A DNA stretch of 64,000 nucleotides from Rhodovulum sp. P5 (GTDB taxonomy: Bacteria; Pseudomonadota; Alphaproteobacteria; Rhodobacterales; Rhodobacteraceae). Location of the stretch: the NCBI RefSeq assembly GCF_002079305.1, contig NZ_CP015039.1, forward strand, positions 372,001-436,000, in the 5' to 3' direction. The translations under genes and the position numbers were made by a program. Positions 18,256 to 27,481 of the stretch are shown here, one piece after another (within the stretch, counting starts at the first letter, position 1; each line of letters opens with the position of its first letter). A model generated the notes under the pieces. It had not been told where the DNA came from. It worked only from the letters and a program-made list of their open reading frames with translations, and ran no database searches.

Positions 18256-19461
18256 TCAGCCCACCACGTTGAACTCTGGGCCGTAGGGGTAGCCCGTGAT
18301 GTTCTCGGCCCCGTCCTCGGTGATGATCAGGATGTCGTGCTCGCGATAACCGCCCGCGCCCACCTGTCCCTGCGGGATGGTCAGCATTGGCTCCATCGAG
18401 ATCACCATGCCGGGTTCCAGCACCGTGTCGATATCTTCTCGCAATTCCAGCCCGGCCTCGCGCCCGTAGTAATGCGACAACACGCCGAAGCTGTGCCCAT
18501 AGCCGAAGCTGCGATATTGCAGCAGGTCCCGTTCCCCCAGGAAGGCATTGATCGCATGGGTCACCCCCGCGCAGGTCGCACCGGGCCGCAAGAGCGACAT
18601 GCCATATTCATGGGCGGCGACATTGGCCTGCCAGATGGCCAGGCTGTCTGCATCGACGTCGCCCACGAACAGGGTGCGTTCCAATGCCGTGTAGTAGCCC
18701 GAGATCATCGGGAAGGTGTTGAGCGACAGGATATCGCCGCGCGCCAGGCGCCGGGCGGTGACCGGATTGTGGGCGCCATCGGTGTTCAGCCCCGACTGGA
18801 ACCAGACCCATGTGTCGCGGTATTCGGCATCCGGAAACCGTTTCGCGATGTCCAGCTCCATCGCGTCGCGCCCGGCCATGGCCACGTCGATTTCGCGCAC
18901 CCCTTCCTTGATCGCGTCGCGGATGGCATAGCCGCCGACATCGGCCACCGCGGCCCCGGCGCGGATCAGGGCAATTTCAGCGGGGCTTTTCCGCATGCGC
19001 TGCTGCATGGTGGCCGGTGCGATGTCGAGGGAGCTGTGCGGGGCCAGAAAACCGTCAAGCCGTTCTTTCTGCGCCAGCGTCAGGTGGTCGCCCTCATACC
19101 CCACGGCGCGGCCCGTGCCGGCGACATGGGCAACCGCGCGCCAGAAATTGTCGCGCTGCCAGTCGGTATAGGTCAGGTTGTCGGTGTGGCAGCGCCGCCA
19201 GGGCTGACCCGCATCGATCCCCGCACTGATCGTGACGGCCTCCGACGCGGTGACGACCAGCGCGTAGGGGCGGCCGAAGCTGCAATAGAGAAAGCCCGAA
19301 TAGTAGGCCACGTTCTGCATCGAGGTCAGCACGACCACGTCGGCGCCCGCGGCGTCCATCGCCGTGCGCAGGCCCATCAGGCGGGTATCGTATTCCGTTC
19401 CGGAAAACGGCAGCGGGGTCTTCTCGCCATTATGAAAGCGGAAGAAGTCGGGTCGGGTCAT
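18256..19461 (-). CDS. Creatinase (creatine amidinohydrolase)
   Basis: Creatinase hydrolyses creatine to sarcosine and urea. The 401-aa protein has the M24 'pita-bread' fold and matches what I know of Pseudomonas creatinase closely: F-L-Y-C-S-F-G-R-P-Y-A-L near residue 57, W-F-Q-S-G-x-N-T-D-G-A-H-N-P-V-T, Y-G-H-S-F-G-x-L-S-H-Y-Y-G-R-E, and G-Y-R-E-H-D-I-L. Catalytic His231, Glu261 and Glu357 correspond to His232, Glu262 and Glu358 of that enzyme, and substrate-carboxylate arginines (Arg64, Arg334) are kept. This makes creatinase far more likely than Xaa-Pro peptidase. The ATG at 19461 gives the family's usual length; its ribosome-binding site is weak. It sits inside a peptide-type ABC transporter locus, on the opposite strand. 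Confidence 0.93.
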   Translation of the reverse strand: MTRPDFFRFHNGEKTPLPFSGTEYDTRLMGLRTAMDAAGADVVVLTSMQNVAYYSGFLYCSFGRPYALVVTASEAVTISAGIDAGQPWRRCHTDNLTYTDWQRDNFWRAVAHVAGTGRAVGYEGDHLTLAQKERLDGFLAPHSSLDIAPATMQQRMRKSPAEIALIRAGAAVADVGGYAIRDAIKEGVREIDVAMAGRDAMELDIAKRFPDAEYRDTWVWFQSGLNTDGAHNPVTARRLARGDILSLNTFPMISGYYTALERTLFVGDVDADSLAIWQANVAAHEYGMSLLRPGATCAGVTHAINAFLGERDLLQYRSFGYGHSFGVLSHYYGREAGLELREDIDTVLEPGMVISMEPMLTIPQGQVGAGGYREHDILIITEDGAENITGYPYGPEFNVVG

Positions 19462-19481
19462 CTTGTTAATCCCAGGCTCGG

Positions 19482-19499
19482 GCCCGGCGCGCGCCGGGC
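19482..19499. promoter_or_regulatory. GC palindrome in the creatinase leader
   Basis: A perfect 18-bp palindrome (GCCCGGCGC and its complement) lies 21 bp upstream of the creatinase ATG, in the 221-bp divergent region shared with the first permease gene. It could be an operator or a leader hairpin. GC-only palindromes arise by chance more often in such a genome. Confidence 0.3.
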
Positions 19500-19682
19500 A
19501 ACTCTGTTCCCGGCGTACAGGACGACAGGCGGCAGCACCGCCGGGCGGGGGCACAGAACGCACGCGCCCCGTGGCGACGCCATCGCCACACAGCCCGACA
19601 TGCACCTTAGCCAAGCCCGGCATGCCTGCAAGCCCTCATGATGGACTGGCGCGAGTCGCCCCCCTGCCCTAGGCTGCGCACC

Positions 19683-20627
19683 ATGTTGCGCTATGCGATG
19701 TCCCGCCTGATCTCTCTGACGCTCAGCCTTGCCGCGGCCAGCGTGGTGATCTTTGCGATGATCGAGGTGATCCCCGGCGACCCGGCGGCCTTTATGCTGG
19801 GGCTGAACGCCGCGCCGGAAGCCGTGGAAGCCCTGCGCGCGGAGCTGGGGCTGACCGGGTCGGTCTGGGAACGCTACATCGACTGGACGGGGGGGACGCT
19901 CTCGGGCGATTTCGGGCAGTCCTATACCTACCGCATCCCCGTGGCAGAGCTTGTCGCGCAGCGCCTGTGGGTGTCGCTGCCGCTGGCGTTGTTCGCGCTG
20001 ACGCTGTCCACGGCGATTGCCTTGCCGGTCGGACTCTGGGCTGCATCGCGGCGCGGGCGTCCGGCGGATATCGGTGTGATGGGCGCCACGCAGCTTGGTA
20101 TCGCCGTGCCCAATTTCTGGTTCGCGATGCTTCTGGTGCTGGTCTTCGCGGTGCATTTTCGCTGGTTCTCCGCGGGCGGATTTCCGGGCTGGGGGGCCGG
20201 GATCCTGCCCTGCCTCAAGGCGCTGACCTTGCCGGCTATCGCCCTGGCCCTGCCGCAGGCGGCGATCCTGGCCCGCGTGATGCGCTCTGCCGTGATCGAG
20301 ACGCTGGGCCAAGACTATATTCGCAGCGCGCGCGCCAAGGGGCTGAGCCGGGGACAGGCGATCCGCCGGCACGCCTTCCGCAACGCGCTGATCCCGGTGC
20401 TGACGATCATGGGGCTGCAATTCTCGTTCCTGCTGGCGGGTGCGATCATCATCGAGAACGTGTTCTTCCTGCCCGGATTGGGGCGGCTGATCTTTCAGGC
20501 GATCACCCAGCGCGACCTGATCGTGGTGGAAAGCGTTGTTATGCTGCTCGTCTTCGCGGTCATCCTCGTGACCTTCCTTGTCGATCTGGCCTATGCCCTC
20601 GTCGACCCAAGGTTGAGGCGCCGATGA
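19683..20627 (+). CDS. ABC transporter permease, DppB type
   Basis: The 314-aa inner-membrane subunit has six predicted helices and the DppB-class features: an N-terminal helix followed by V-I-P-G-D-P-A-A-F-M-L-G, a periplasmic loop, and the cytoplasmic EAA loop A-R-A-K-G-L-S near residue 220, which contacts the ATPase. The ATG at 19683 is taken, with only a weak AGG upstream. Its stop overlaps the next permease start by 4 nt (ATGA). It is divergent from creatinase. Confidence 0.9.
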   Translation: MLRYAMSRLISLTLSLAAASVVIFAMIEVIPGDPAAFMLGLNAAPEAVEALRAELGLTGSVWERYIDWTGGTLSGDFGQSYTYRIPVAELVAQRLWVSLPLALFALTLSTAIALPVGLWAASRRGRPADIGVMGATQLGIAVPNFWFAMLLVLVFAVHFRWFSAGGFPGWGAGILPCLKALTLPAIALALPQAAILARVMRSAVIETLGQDYIRSARAKGLSRGQAIRRHAFRNALIPVLTIMGLQFSFLLAGAIIIENVFFLPGLGRLIFQAITQRDLIVVESVVMLLVFAVILVTFLVDLAYALVDPRLRRR

Positions 20628-21445
20628 CGGGACGGGTGCAACTGATTGCGGGCGGCGCGCTCAGCGCCGTGTTCCTGATGGCGGCGCTCGTCTCGCTGGT
20701 CTGGGTGCCCCATGACGTGGCGACCCTGACCATCGCCGACCGGCTGCAACCGCCGACGGGCACCCATCCGCTGGGCACCGACCAGTTCGGCCGGGATGTG
20801 CTGTCGATGCTGATGGTCGGGGCGCGGACCTCCATCGCCGTTGCGCTGGTCGCGGTCGGCATCGGCATCGGCATCGGCGTACCCTTGGGCCTGATCGCGG
20901 CGGCGAACCGGGGCGGGCTGCTGGACGAACTCGTCATGCGTGCCAATGACCTGATCTTCGCCTTTCCCGCGCTTGTCATCGCGATCCTGATCACCGCGGT
21001 TCTGGGCCCCTCGGCGGTCAACGCGATCCTTGCCATCGGGATCTTCAACATCCCCGTCTTCGCGCGGGTGACGCGCGGCGGCGCGCTGAGCCTTTGGACG
21101 CTGGACTATATCCTTGCCGCCCGGGTGGCGGGCAAGGGGCGCGCGCGGATCAGCATGGAACATATCCTGCCCAATATCGCGAACCTGCTGATCGTGCAGG
21201 GCACGATCCAGTTTTCGCTGGGCATTCTGGCCGAGGCGGGGCTGTCCTATGCCGGCCTTGGCGCGCAACCGCCCACGCCCACCTGGGGCCGGATGCTGGC
21301 CGAGGCGCAGACCATGATCTACACCGCGCCGCGGCTTGCGATCCTGCCGGGGCTGGCCATCGTGCTGATGGTGCTGGGCCTGAACCTGATGGGCGACGGG
21401 CTGCGCGATGCGCTCGACCCGCGGATCAGGAGGGCGGCACGGTGA
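20624..21445 (+). CDS. ABC transporter permease, DppC type
   Basis: This 273-aa second permease has the DppC hallmarks: one N-terminal helix, then H-P-L-G-T-D-Q-F-G-R-D-V-L-S-M near residue 48, five further helices, and an EAA loop (A-A-R-V-A-G-K-G) near residue 167. It overlaps the upstream permease by 4 nt and the ATPase gene by 4 nt (GTGA), forming a tightly coupled operon. Confidence 0.92.
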   Translation: MTGRVQLIAGGALSAVFLMAALVSLVWVPHDVATLTIADRLQPPTGTHPLGTDQFGRDVLSMLMVGARTSIAVALVAVGIGIGIGVPLGLIAAANRGGLLDELVMRANDLIFAFPALVIAILITAVLGPSAVNAILAIGIFNIPVFARVTRGGALSLWTLDYILAARVAGKGRARISMEHILPNIANLLIVQGTIQFSLGILAEAGLSYAGLGAQPPTPTWGRMLAEAQTMIYTAPRLAILPGLAIVLMVLGLNLMGDGLRDALDPRIRRAAR

Positions 21446-23013
21446 TCTCGGTCGAGCGCGTGTCGGTCGCGATTCACGGCAAGCCCGTCCTGCGGGACGT
21501 GTCCTTCCGCGTGGCACGGGGACAGGTCGTGGGGCTTGTCGGGGAAAGCGGATCGGGCAAGTCGATGACGGCGCTGGCGCTGATGCGGCTGTTGCCACAG
21601 GGGGCGGCGGCCACGGGTCATGTCCGGCTGGATGGCACGGATCTGAACCGGCTTTCCGAGACGCAGATGTGCGGCATCCGCGGCCGCGACGTCGCGATGA
21701 TCTTTCAGGAACCGATGACCGCCCTGAACCCCTTGCAGGACATCGGCGATCAGGTGGCCGAGACACTGGTGGTCCACGGTGCGAGTAGCCGCGGCGATGC
21801 AAGGCGGGAGGCCGCGCGGCGGCTTGACCGCGTGGGGCTGCCGGAACGCTATTTTCCCCTGACGCGCTATCCGCACGAGCTGTCCGGCGGACAGCGGCAA
21901 CGGGTCTGCATCGCCATGGCCATCGCCCTGCGCCCGCAGGTGCTGATCGCCGACGAACCGACCACGGCGCTGGATGTGACGACACAGGCGCATATCCTCG
22001 ACCTTCTGACCGAACTGGTGGAGGAAGAGATGATGGGCCTGCTGCTGATCACCCATGACCTTGCGGTGGTCGCAGGCGTCTCCAACCGCCTTGTCGTCAT
22101 GCAAGAGGGGCAGATCGTGGAACAGGGCCCCACGGCCAAGGTTCTGCGCGAACGCAGCCACCCCTATACGCGCGCGTTGCTTGAGGCGTCGTCGCACCAG
22201 CCCGACGCCGTGGCCACGGCCCATGACATGCCCTTGTTGCAGGTGCGCGACGCCGTGCGCGAGTATCCGCGCCCCCGTGCCGGTCTTTTTCGCGGGCAAG
22301 AGCCCTTCCGCGCCGTGGCCGGGGTCAGCTTTGACATCAAGCGCGGCGAAAGCGTCGGTCTGGTGGGCGAATCCGGTTGCGGAAAATCGACCCTGACGCG
22401 CGCGATCCTCGGGCTTGATCCCTTGCAGCGGGGCGAAATCCGGCTGGATGGCGATGTGGTGCATGCGGGCGAGCACATGCCGATCCATCTGCGCCGCAAG
22501 ATGCAGGTGGTGTTTCAGGACCCTTATGGCAGCTTCAATCCCCGCCATCGCGTCGGGCGCCTGATTGCGGAACCCTTCCACCTGACCGGCCATCCGCCCG
22601 ATGCCGAGGCGCAGATCGACGCGGCGCTGACCTCGGTCGGTCTGTCACCCGCGGACAAGCACCGGTTCATCCATGAATTCTCGGGCGGGCAGCGGCAGCG
22701 AATCGCGATTGCCCGCGCGCTGATCACACGGCCGGAACTGATCGTGCTGGACGAAGCGGTCTCGGCGCTCGATGTCCGGGTGCGGGCCCAAATCCTGGAT
22801 CTTCTGGCGAATTTGCGGGCCGACCTCGGCCTGTCCTATCTTTTCATCAGTCACGATCTGAACGTGGTGCAGGCGATCACCGACCGGGTGCTTGTGATGC
22901 GGGCAGGCAAGATCGTGGAACAGGGCGCGACGGAAAAGGTGCTGCAAGACCCCACGCATCCCTATACGAAGGAATTGCTGGAGGCGGCTCCGGCCCTGAT
23001 TTTGCCGCAGTGA
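21442..23013 (+). CDS. Fused double ABC ATPase, DppD-DppF type
   Basis: The 523-aa protein contains two complete ABC domains in tandem (residues ~1-245 and ~260-520), equivalent to fused DppD and DppF. Each has Walker A (G-E-S-G-S-G-K-S and G-E-S-G-C-G-K-S), the L/F-S-G-G-Q-R-Q-R signature and Walker B (L-I-A-D-E-P and I-V-L-D-E-A; the second has Ala after the catalytic Glu). Each ends in the H-P-Y-T-R/K segment typical of peptide importers. The start is GTG at 21442, with AGGAGGG 8 nt upstream, overlapping the permease stop. It energises the importer with the 16647 binding protein. Confidence 0.93.
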   Translation: MISVERVSVAIHGKPVLRDVSFRVARGQVVGLVGESGSGKSMTALALMRLLPQGAAATGHVRLDGTDLNRLSETQMCGIRGRDVAMIFQEPMTALNPLQDIGDQVAETLVVHGASSRGDARREAARRLDRVGLPERYFPLTRYPHELSGGQRQRVCIAMAIALRPQVLIADEPTTALDVTTQAHILDLLTELVEEEMMGLLLITHDLAVVAGVSNRLVVMQEGQIVEQGPTAKVLRERSHPYTRALLEASSHQPDAVATAHDMPLLQVRDAVREYPRPRAGLFRGQEPFRAVAGVSFDIKRGESVGLVGESGCGKSTLTRAILGLDPLQRGEIRLDGDVVHAGEHMPIHLRRKMQVVFQDPYGSFNPRHRVGRLIAEPFHLTGHPPDAEAQIDAALTSVGLSPADKHRFIHEFSGGQRQRIAIARALITRPELIVLDEAVSALDVRVRAQILDLLANLRADLGLSYLFISHDLNVVQAITDRVLVMRAGKIVEQGATEKVLQDPTHPYTKELLEAAPALILPQ

Positions 23014-23022
23014 GGACTTGTG

Positions 23023-24471
23023 ATGCGCGAACTTTGGTTCAGTACGGACAGCTGTTTCATCGGCGGTTTCTGGACGCAACCGGCGTCGCGCGAATTCCTG
23101 CCCGTCGAAAATCCCTCTACCGGCGCGCCGATCGGGTCGATCGCCCGCGGCAAGGTGGCCGATATCGACGATGCGGTGGCCGCGGCGGGCGATGCGCTGA
23201 AAGGGCCCTGGGGCCGGATGGCGGCGGCCGAACGCGGGCGGCTTTTGACGCGGATCGGGCATTTCGTGCGCGCCAAGACCGAAACCCTGGCCCGGATCGA
23301 GGCGACCGATGTCGGCAAACCGCTGACACAGGCCCGCGCAGACGCCGCGGCCCTTGCCCGTTACCTTGAATTCTATGGCGGCGCCGCCGACAAGATCATG
23401 GGGGAAACGATCCCCTATCAGGAAGGCTATACCGTCTATACCTTGCGCGAACCCCACGGGGTCACGGGCCATATCATCCCTTGGAACTACCCGATGCAGA
23501 TCATTGGGCGGTCCGTCGGCGCGGCGCTGGCGATGGGCAATGCCTGCGTTCTGAAACCGGCCGAGGATGCGTGCCTGTCCGCGCTGGCCTTTGCCAAGTT
23601 GGCAGAGGAGGCGGGCCTGCCCGCCGGTGCGTTGAACGTCGTGCCGGGGCTGGGAGAAGAGGCCGGCGCCGCGCTGGCCGCGCATCCCGATGTCGCCCAT
23701 ATCTCCTTCACCGGGTCGCTGACCGTGGGGCGGCTGGTGCAGCAGGCGGCGGCGCGGCATGTGGCCCCCGTCACGCTGGAACTGGGCGGAAAGTCCCCGC
23801 AGATCGTCTTTGCCGATGCCGATCTGGACGCGGCCCTGCCCTTCCTTGTCAATGCCGGCATCCAGAATGCGGGGCAGACCTGTTCGGCCTCGTCGCGGAT
23901 CCTCGTCCAGCGCACGATTTACGAAGAGGTGCTGCGCCGGATGTCCTACCGCTACCGCGCCTTGCAGGTTGGCCCGGCGCTGGACGACATGGATGTCGGC
24001 CCGCTGATCTCGAAGGCGCAGAAGGAGATCGTCGAAGGGTATCTTGCACGCGGCGCGGATCTGGAAATCGCCGCAGAGGGGCGGATCATCGGCAATGCCC
24101 CGGCGGGCGGCCACTACGTCGCGCCCCGGCTTCTGGCCAATGTCGCGCCGAACCATGTTCTGGCGCAGGAAGAGATCTTCGGCCCGGTCCAGACCCTGAT
24201 CCCGTTCGAGGATGAGGAGGAGGCCATCGCGATTGCCAACGGCACCGGCTATGGGCTTGTGGCCTCGGTCTGGTCGCGGGACGGGGCGCGGCAGATGCGG
24301 ATGGCTAAGGCGCTGCGGTCGGGCCAGGTCTTCATCAACAATTACGGGGCCGGCGGCGGTGTCGAACTGCCCTTCGGCGGCGTCGGAAAATCCGGTCACG
24401 GCCGCGAAAAGGGGTTCGAGGCGCTTTACGGCTTCTCCACGCTCAAGACCGTCGCGGCGCGGCATGGGTGA
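23023..24471 (+). CDS. NAD(P)-dependent aldehyde dehydrogenase
   Basis: The 482-aa enzyme has the ALDH superfamily signature residues: I-I-P-W-N-Y-P near residue 150, K-P-A-E, F-T-G-S-L-T-V-G near residue 228, general base Glu253 in L-E-L-G-G-K-S-P, nucleophile Cys287 in G-Q-T-C-S-A, and E-E-I-F-G-P-V. It resembles the betaine-aldehyde/gamma-aminobutyraldehyde/semialdehyde group, but the substrate cannot be fixed. The ATG at 23023 follows the ABC ATPase stop by 9 nt with GAGGA in between, so it belongs to the transporter operon. It may oxidise a product of the imported compound. Confidence 0.92.
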   Translation: MRELWFSTDSCFIGGFWTQPASREFLPVENPSTGAPIGSIARGKVADIDDAVAAAGDALKGPWGRMAAAERGRLLTRIGHFVRAKTETLARIEATDVGKPLTQARADAAALARYLEFYGGAADKIMGETIPYQEGYTVYTLREPHGVTGHIIPWNYPMQIIGRSVGAALAMGNACVLKPAEDACLSALAFAKLAEEAGLPAGALNVVPGLGEEAGAALAAHPDVAHISFTGSLTVGRLVQQAAARHVAPVTLELGGKSPQIVFADADLDAALPFLVNAGIQNAGQTCSASSRILVQRTIYEEVLRRMSYRYRALQVGPALDDMDVGPLISKAQKEIVEGYLARGADLEIAAEGRIIGNAPAGGHYVAPRLLANVAPNHVLAQEEIFGPVQTLIPFEDEEEAIAIANGTGYGLVASVWSRDGARQMRMAKALRSGQVFINNYGAGGGVELPFGGVGKSGHGREKGFEALYGFSTLKTVAARHG

Positions 24472-25594
24472 CGCCCCGGCGATGACGACCGACAAAGACC
24501 GGATTGCCTTTGCCACGCTGGCCCATGCGGACCTGACCCAGACGCCCCTCCGCCGCGACCATTTCGTGCCAGCGCAGGCGCGGGACGACGCCTATCACGC
24601 GGCCTATGACCGAACGACGCTGTGGTACGATGCGTTCTGGCGCGACGGACGGGTCGTGCTGGTCGCGCCGCGCCTGTTGAATTTCTGGCCCGCGCTCAAG
24701 GCTGCCGATATCCGTCTGGACGGCGTACCGGCAAAGCTGGGCAGGCGGGCACGCTTTCACCGGCATGAGGTGCTGCACATCCCCGCGCGCCAAAGACCGA
24801 AGACGATTTCGGTCACAGGCCCGGACTGGTCGCTTGAAACCGATCTGAGCATCTCCGCGCTCGACCGGTTCGCGGGGCGCAATGTGATCCTGACGATCTC
24901 AAAAGACAACGATCTGGACTGGATCCGCGATTTCGCCCGGTTCCACCAACGCACCCAGAGGGCCGAGGCGATCCTGTTCATCGACAACGGCTCCTCCGCC
25001 TATGGCCCCGACGATATCGCGGCGGTGCTGGCGGATGCCGGGCTTTCGGGCACGATCCTGTCCGCCCCGCTCCCCTATGGCCCGGTGGTGCAGGACAAGC
25101 GGAACCGGCACCGCGCCAACTTTTTCCGCACTGCCATGCTGAACCTTGCCCGGTTGCGGTTCCTGTCGCGGGCGCGGGCGGTGCTGAACGTCGATATCGA
25201 CGAACTGGTCTGGACCGATGGCCCCAGCATCTTCGACATCGCCGCGAATGCCCGGTTCGGCTTTGCCCCGTTCGGGGGGGCGTGGCGCCACCCGCCCGAC
25301 GATCTGGACCGCGCCCCCCGCCATGCCGACCATGTGTGGGCACAGGAGGCCTCGCCCAAGACCCCGGCGAAATACGCCGTCGCCCCGAACCGCCTGGCCG
25401 GGCGGTTCAGTTGGGACGTGCACCGGCTGGAAGGGCTGCCGCTGAAATCGGCCTTTCTGCGGGAGGATGCAGGATATTGGCATTGCTCCTGCATTTCGAC
25501 AGGCTGGAAATACACCCAGCGCCTGACCCATCGCGGCGGGGACCGGATCGACCCGCGCTGCGTGCAGGCCTTTCAATCAGCCCTGCCCGGTTGA
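24464..25594 (+). CDS. Putative GT-A type glycosyltransferase-like protein
   Basis: The 376-aa protein (370 aa from the ATG at 24482) is soluble. In the middle it has S-K-D-N-D-L-D-W and then V-L-N-V-D-I-D-E-L-V-W, a DxD-type metal/nucleotide-sugar motif in the setting used by GT2/GT92-like transferases, and a C-terminal half rich in Trp/His (W-H-C-S-C). I do not recognise a specific subfamily. The first ATG overlaps the ALDH stop by 8 nt. Neither start has a convincing ribosome-binding site, so coupling from the ALDH gene is likely. Its link to the transporter block is unclear. Confidence 0.55.
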   Translation: MGDAPAMTTDKDRIAFATLAHADLTQTPLRRDHFVPAQARDDAYHAAYDRTTLWYDAFWRDGRVVLVAPRLLNFWPALKAADIRLDGVPAKLGRRARFHRHEVLHIPARQRPKTISVTGPDWSLETDLSISALDRFAGRNVILTISKDNDLDWIRDFARFHQRTQRAEAILFIDNGSSAYGPDDIAAVLADAGLSGTILSAPLPYGPVVQDKRNRHRANFFRTAMLNLARLRFLSRARAVLNVDIDELVWTDGPSIFDIAANARFGFAPFGGAWRHPPDDLDRAPRHADHVWAQEASPKTPAKYAVAPNRLAGRFSWDVHRLEGLPLKSAFLREDAGYWHCSCISTGWKYTQRLTHRGGDRIDPRCVQAFQSALPG

Positions 25595-25627
25595 ACGGGC
25601 GTCGGGCCCCACGAACGGGAGGACGGG

Positions 25628-26368
25628 ATGAGACTGACGGACAAGACCGCAATCGTGACCGGCGGCGGATCGGGCTTTGGCGCGGGGATCGCCCGCAAAC
25701 TGGCGGCCGAGGGCGCGCGCGTGATGGTCGCAGATATCGCCGTGCTAAAGGCGGAAGCCGTGGCGCTGGAGATCGGCGGTCTGGCCCAGCATGTGGACGT
25801 GTCCGACGACCGCTCCGTCGCCAATCTGGCCGAGGTCGCGCTGGCGGTGTTCGGGCGGGTGGATATTCTGGTCAACAATGCCGGCATCACCCATCTGCCG
25901 CAGGCGATGGAAGACGTGTCCGAGGAGGAGTTCGACCGCGTCTTCGCCGTGAACGCAAAATCCGTCTACCTGACCGCGCGGCATCTGGTGCCGCATATGA
26001 AGGCCAATGGCACCGGTGCGATCCTGAACGTCGCCTCCACCGCCGGGCTGTCGCCCCGGCCGCGGCTGAACTGGTACAATGCCTCAAAGGGCTGGATGAT
26101 CACGGCAACCAAGGCGATGGCGGTGGAACTGGCGCCGTCGGGCGTGCGGGTCAACGCGCTGGCGCCGGTGGCGGGGGAAACGCCGCTTTTGAAAAGCTTC
26201 ATGGGTGAGGACACGCCAGAGATGCGGGCCAAGTTCCTGTCCACCATCCCGCTGGGGCGGTTTTCAACGCCTCAGGACATGGGCAATGCCGCGGCCTTCC
26301 TGTGTTCTGACGAGGCGTCGATGATCACCGGTGCGGTGCTGGAAGTGGACGGCGGGCGCTGCATCTGA
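25628..26368 (+). CDS. Short-chain dehydrogenase/reductase (SDR)
   Basis: The 246-aa classical SDR has the cofactor motif T-G-G-G-S-G-F-G (11-18), N-N-A-G (83-86), and the catalytic Ser137, Tyr150 and Lys154 (Y-N-A-S-K). Asp36 after the second strand (V-A-D-I) suggests NAD preference. The closest general type is 3-oxoacyl-ACP reductase/glucose dehydrogenase-like (FabG-type); the substrate is unknown. GGGAGGAC lies 6-7 nt before the ATG. It follows the glycosyltransferase-like gene by 33 nt. Confidence 0.9.
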   Translation: MRLTDKTAIVTGGGSGFGAGIARKLAAEGARVMVADIAVLKAEAVALEIGGLAQHVDVSDDRSVANLAEVALAVFGRVDILVNNAGITHLPQAMEDVSEEEFDRVFAVNAKSVYLTARHLVPHMKANGTGAILNVASTAGLSPRPRLNWYNASKGWMITATKAMAVELAPSGVRVNALAPVAGETPLLKSFMGEDTPEMRAKFLSTIPLGRFSTPQDMGNAAAFLCSDEASMITGAVLEVDGGRCI

Positions 26369-26400
26369 CAGGGCGCGCCAGGTGGTTACCGTGGCACCAT

Positions 26401-26422
26401 GGGTATTTTGACCAAGAAGAAG
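26401..26422 (+). repeat. 22-bp dispersed repeat, single copy
   Basis: This copy matches 18184-18205 at 21 of 22 positions. It lies 33 nt after the SDR stop and 14 nt before the P1 peptidase ATG. Confidence 0.8.
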
Positions 26423-26435
26423 GGGCGCGCGTGCA

Positions 26436-27428
26436 ATGCAACCAGGACGGCGGAACCTGATCACGGATGTGGCCGGGCTGAAGGTCGGGCAGGCCGAGGA
26501 TGCAACCGTGAAGACGGGCGTCAGCGTTCTGGTGGGCGATGCGCCTTTCGTGGCCGGGGTGCATGTGATGGGCGGCGCGCCCGGCACGCGGGAGACCGAC
26601 CTGCTGTCCCCCGACCGGCTGGTCCAGGAGGTCGATGCGCTGGTGCTGTCGGGCGGGTCGGCCTTCGGGCTGGATGCGGCCTCGGGCGTGGCGGACGGGC
26701 TGCGCGCGATGGGGCGCGGGTTCGCGGTCGGCGGGCAGAGGGTGCCCATCGTGCCGGGGGCGATCCTGTTCGATCTCTTGAATGGCGGTGACAAGGACTG
26801 GGCGGACAACCCCTACAAACCGCTGGGGCGCGCGGCGCTGGCGGCGGCGGATGCCGACGTTGCACTTGGCAGCGCGGGCGCGGGCTATGGGGCAACCACG
26901 GCCGATCTGAAGGGCGGGCTAGGCTCGGCCTCGCTGGTGCTTGACTGCGGCATCACGGTGGGCGCGCTGGTCGCGGTCAATGCGCTGGGATCGGCGGTTA
27001 TGGGCGGCGGGCCGAAATTCTGGGCCGCGCCGTGGGAGATTGGCGGTGAATTCGGCGGGCTGGGGCAAGGGCGCCACGACCCCGCGACAGAGCCGCGGCC
27101 AGAGGCGGCACTGGGCGAGGCCACCACGATTGCCATTGTGGCCACCGACGCTGCCCTGACCCAGGCGCAGGCCACCCGGCTGGCCGTGGCCGCCCATGAC
27201 GGGATGGCGCGCGCGCTGGTGCCCAGCCACACGCCCTTTGACGGCGATCTGGTCTTTGCCGCGGCCACCGGCGCGGTGCCCCTGCCCGATGCGGGCTTCG
27301 ATGCGCTGAGGCTGGGCCATGCGGCGGCGGTGTGCCTGGCGCGGGCCATCGCGCGCGGGGTCTATCACGCCAGCCCCGCCCCCGGCGACACGCGCCCTTG
27401 CTGGCAGGCGCGTTTCGGGCGGGCTTGA
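26436..27428 (+). CDS. P1 family peptidase (DmpA/NylC-type N-terminal nucleophile hydrolase)
   Basis: The 330-aa protein belongs to family S58/P1: N-terminal I-T-D-V-A-G-L-K-V-G, L-S-G-G-S-A-F-G-L-D-A-A-S-G-V near residue 71, the G-A-G-Y-G-A-T-T-A segment, and the autoprocessing site region G-E-A-T-T-I-A-I-V-A-T-D-A, where Thr230/Thr231 would become the new N-terminal nucleophile after self-cleavage. Relatives are L-aminopeptidase/D-esterase DmpA and nylon-oligomer hydrolase NylC; the true substrate is unknown. The ATG follows a copy of the 22-bp repeat closely and its ribosome-binding site is poor. Confidence 0.88.
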   Translation: MQPGRRNLITDVAGLKVGQAEDATVKTGVSVLVGDAPFVAGVHVMGGAPGTRETDLLSPDRLVQEVDALVLSGGSAFGLDAASGVADGLRAMGRGFAVGGQRVPIVPGAILFDLLNGGDKDWADNPYKPLGRAALAAADADVALGSAGAGYGATTADLKGGLGSASLVLDCGITVGALVAVNALGSAVMGGGPKFWAAPWEIGGEFGGLGQGRHDPATEPRPEAALGEATTIAIVATDAALTQAQATRLAVAAHDGMARALVPSHTPFDGDLVFAAATGAVPLPDAGFDALRLGHAAAVCLARAIARGVYHASPAPGDTRPCWQARFGRA

Positions 27429-27481
27429 ACACGACGATCCGGGTGATAGCCTGATGGGCACCCTATTTGCGGAGGACCCCC

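Noticed and set aside
18256..19461. Xaa-Pro aminopeptidase or prolidase as identity of the M24 protein
   Set aside because: The creatinase-specific residues and motifs are all present, and the His/Glu set corresponds to the non-metal creatinase site.
26436..27428. Assigning the P1 peptidase as a nylon-oligomer hydrolase
   Set aside because: Only family-level motifs are visible; DmpA- and NylC-type enzymes cannot be separated by eye.
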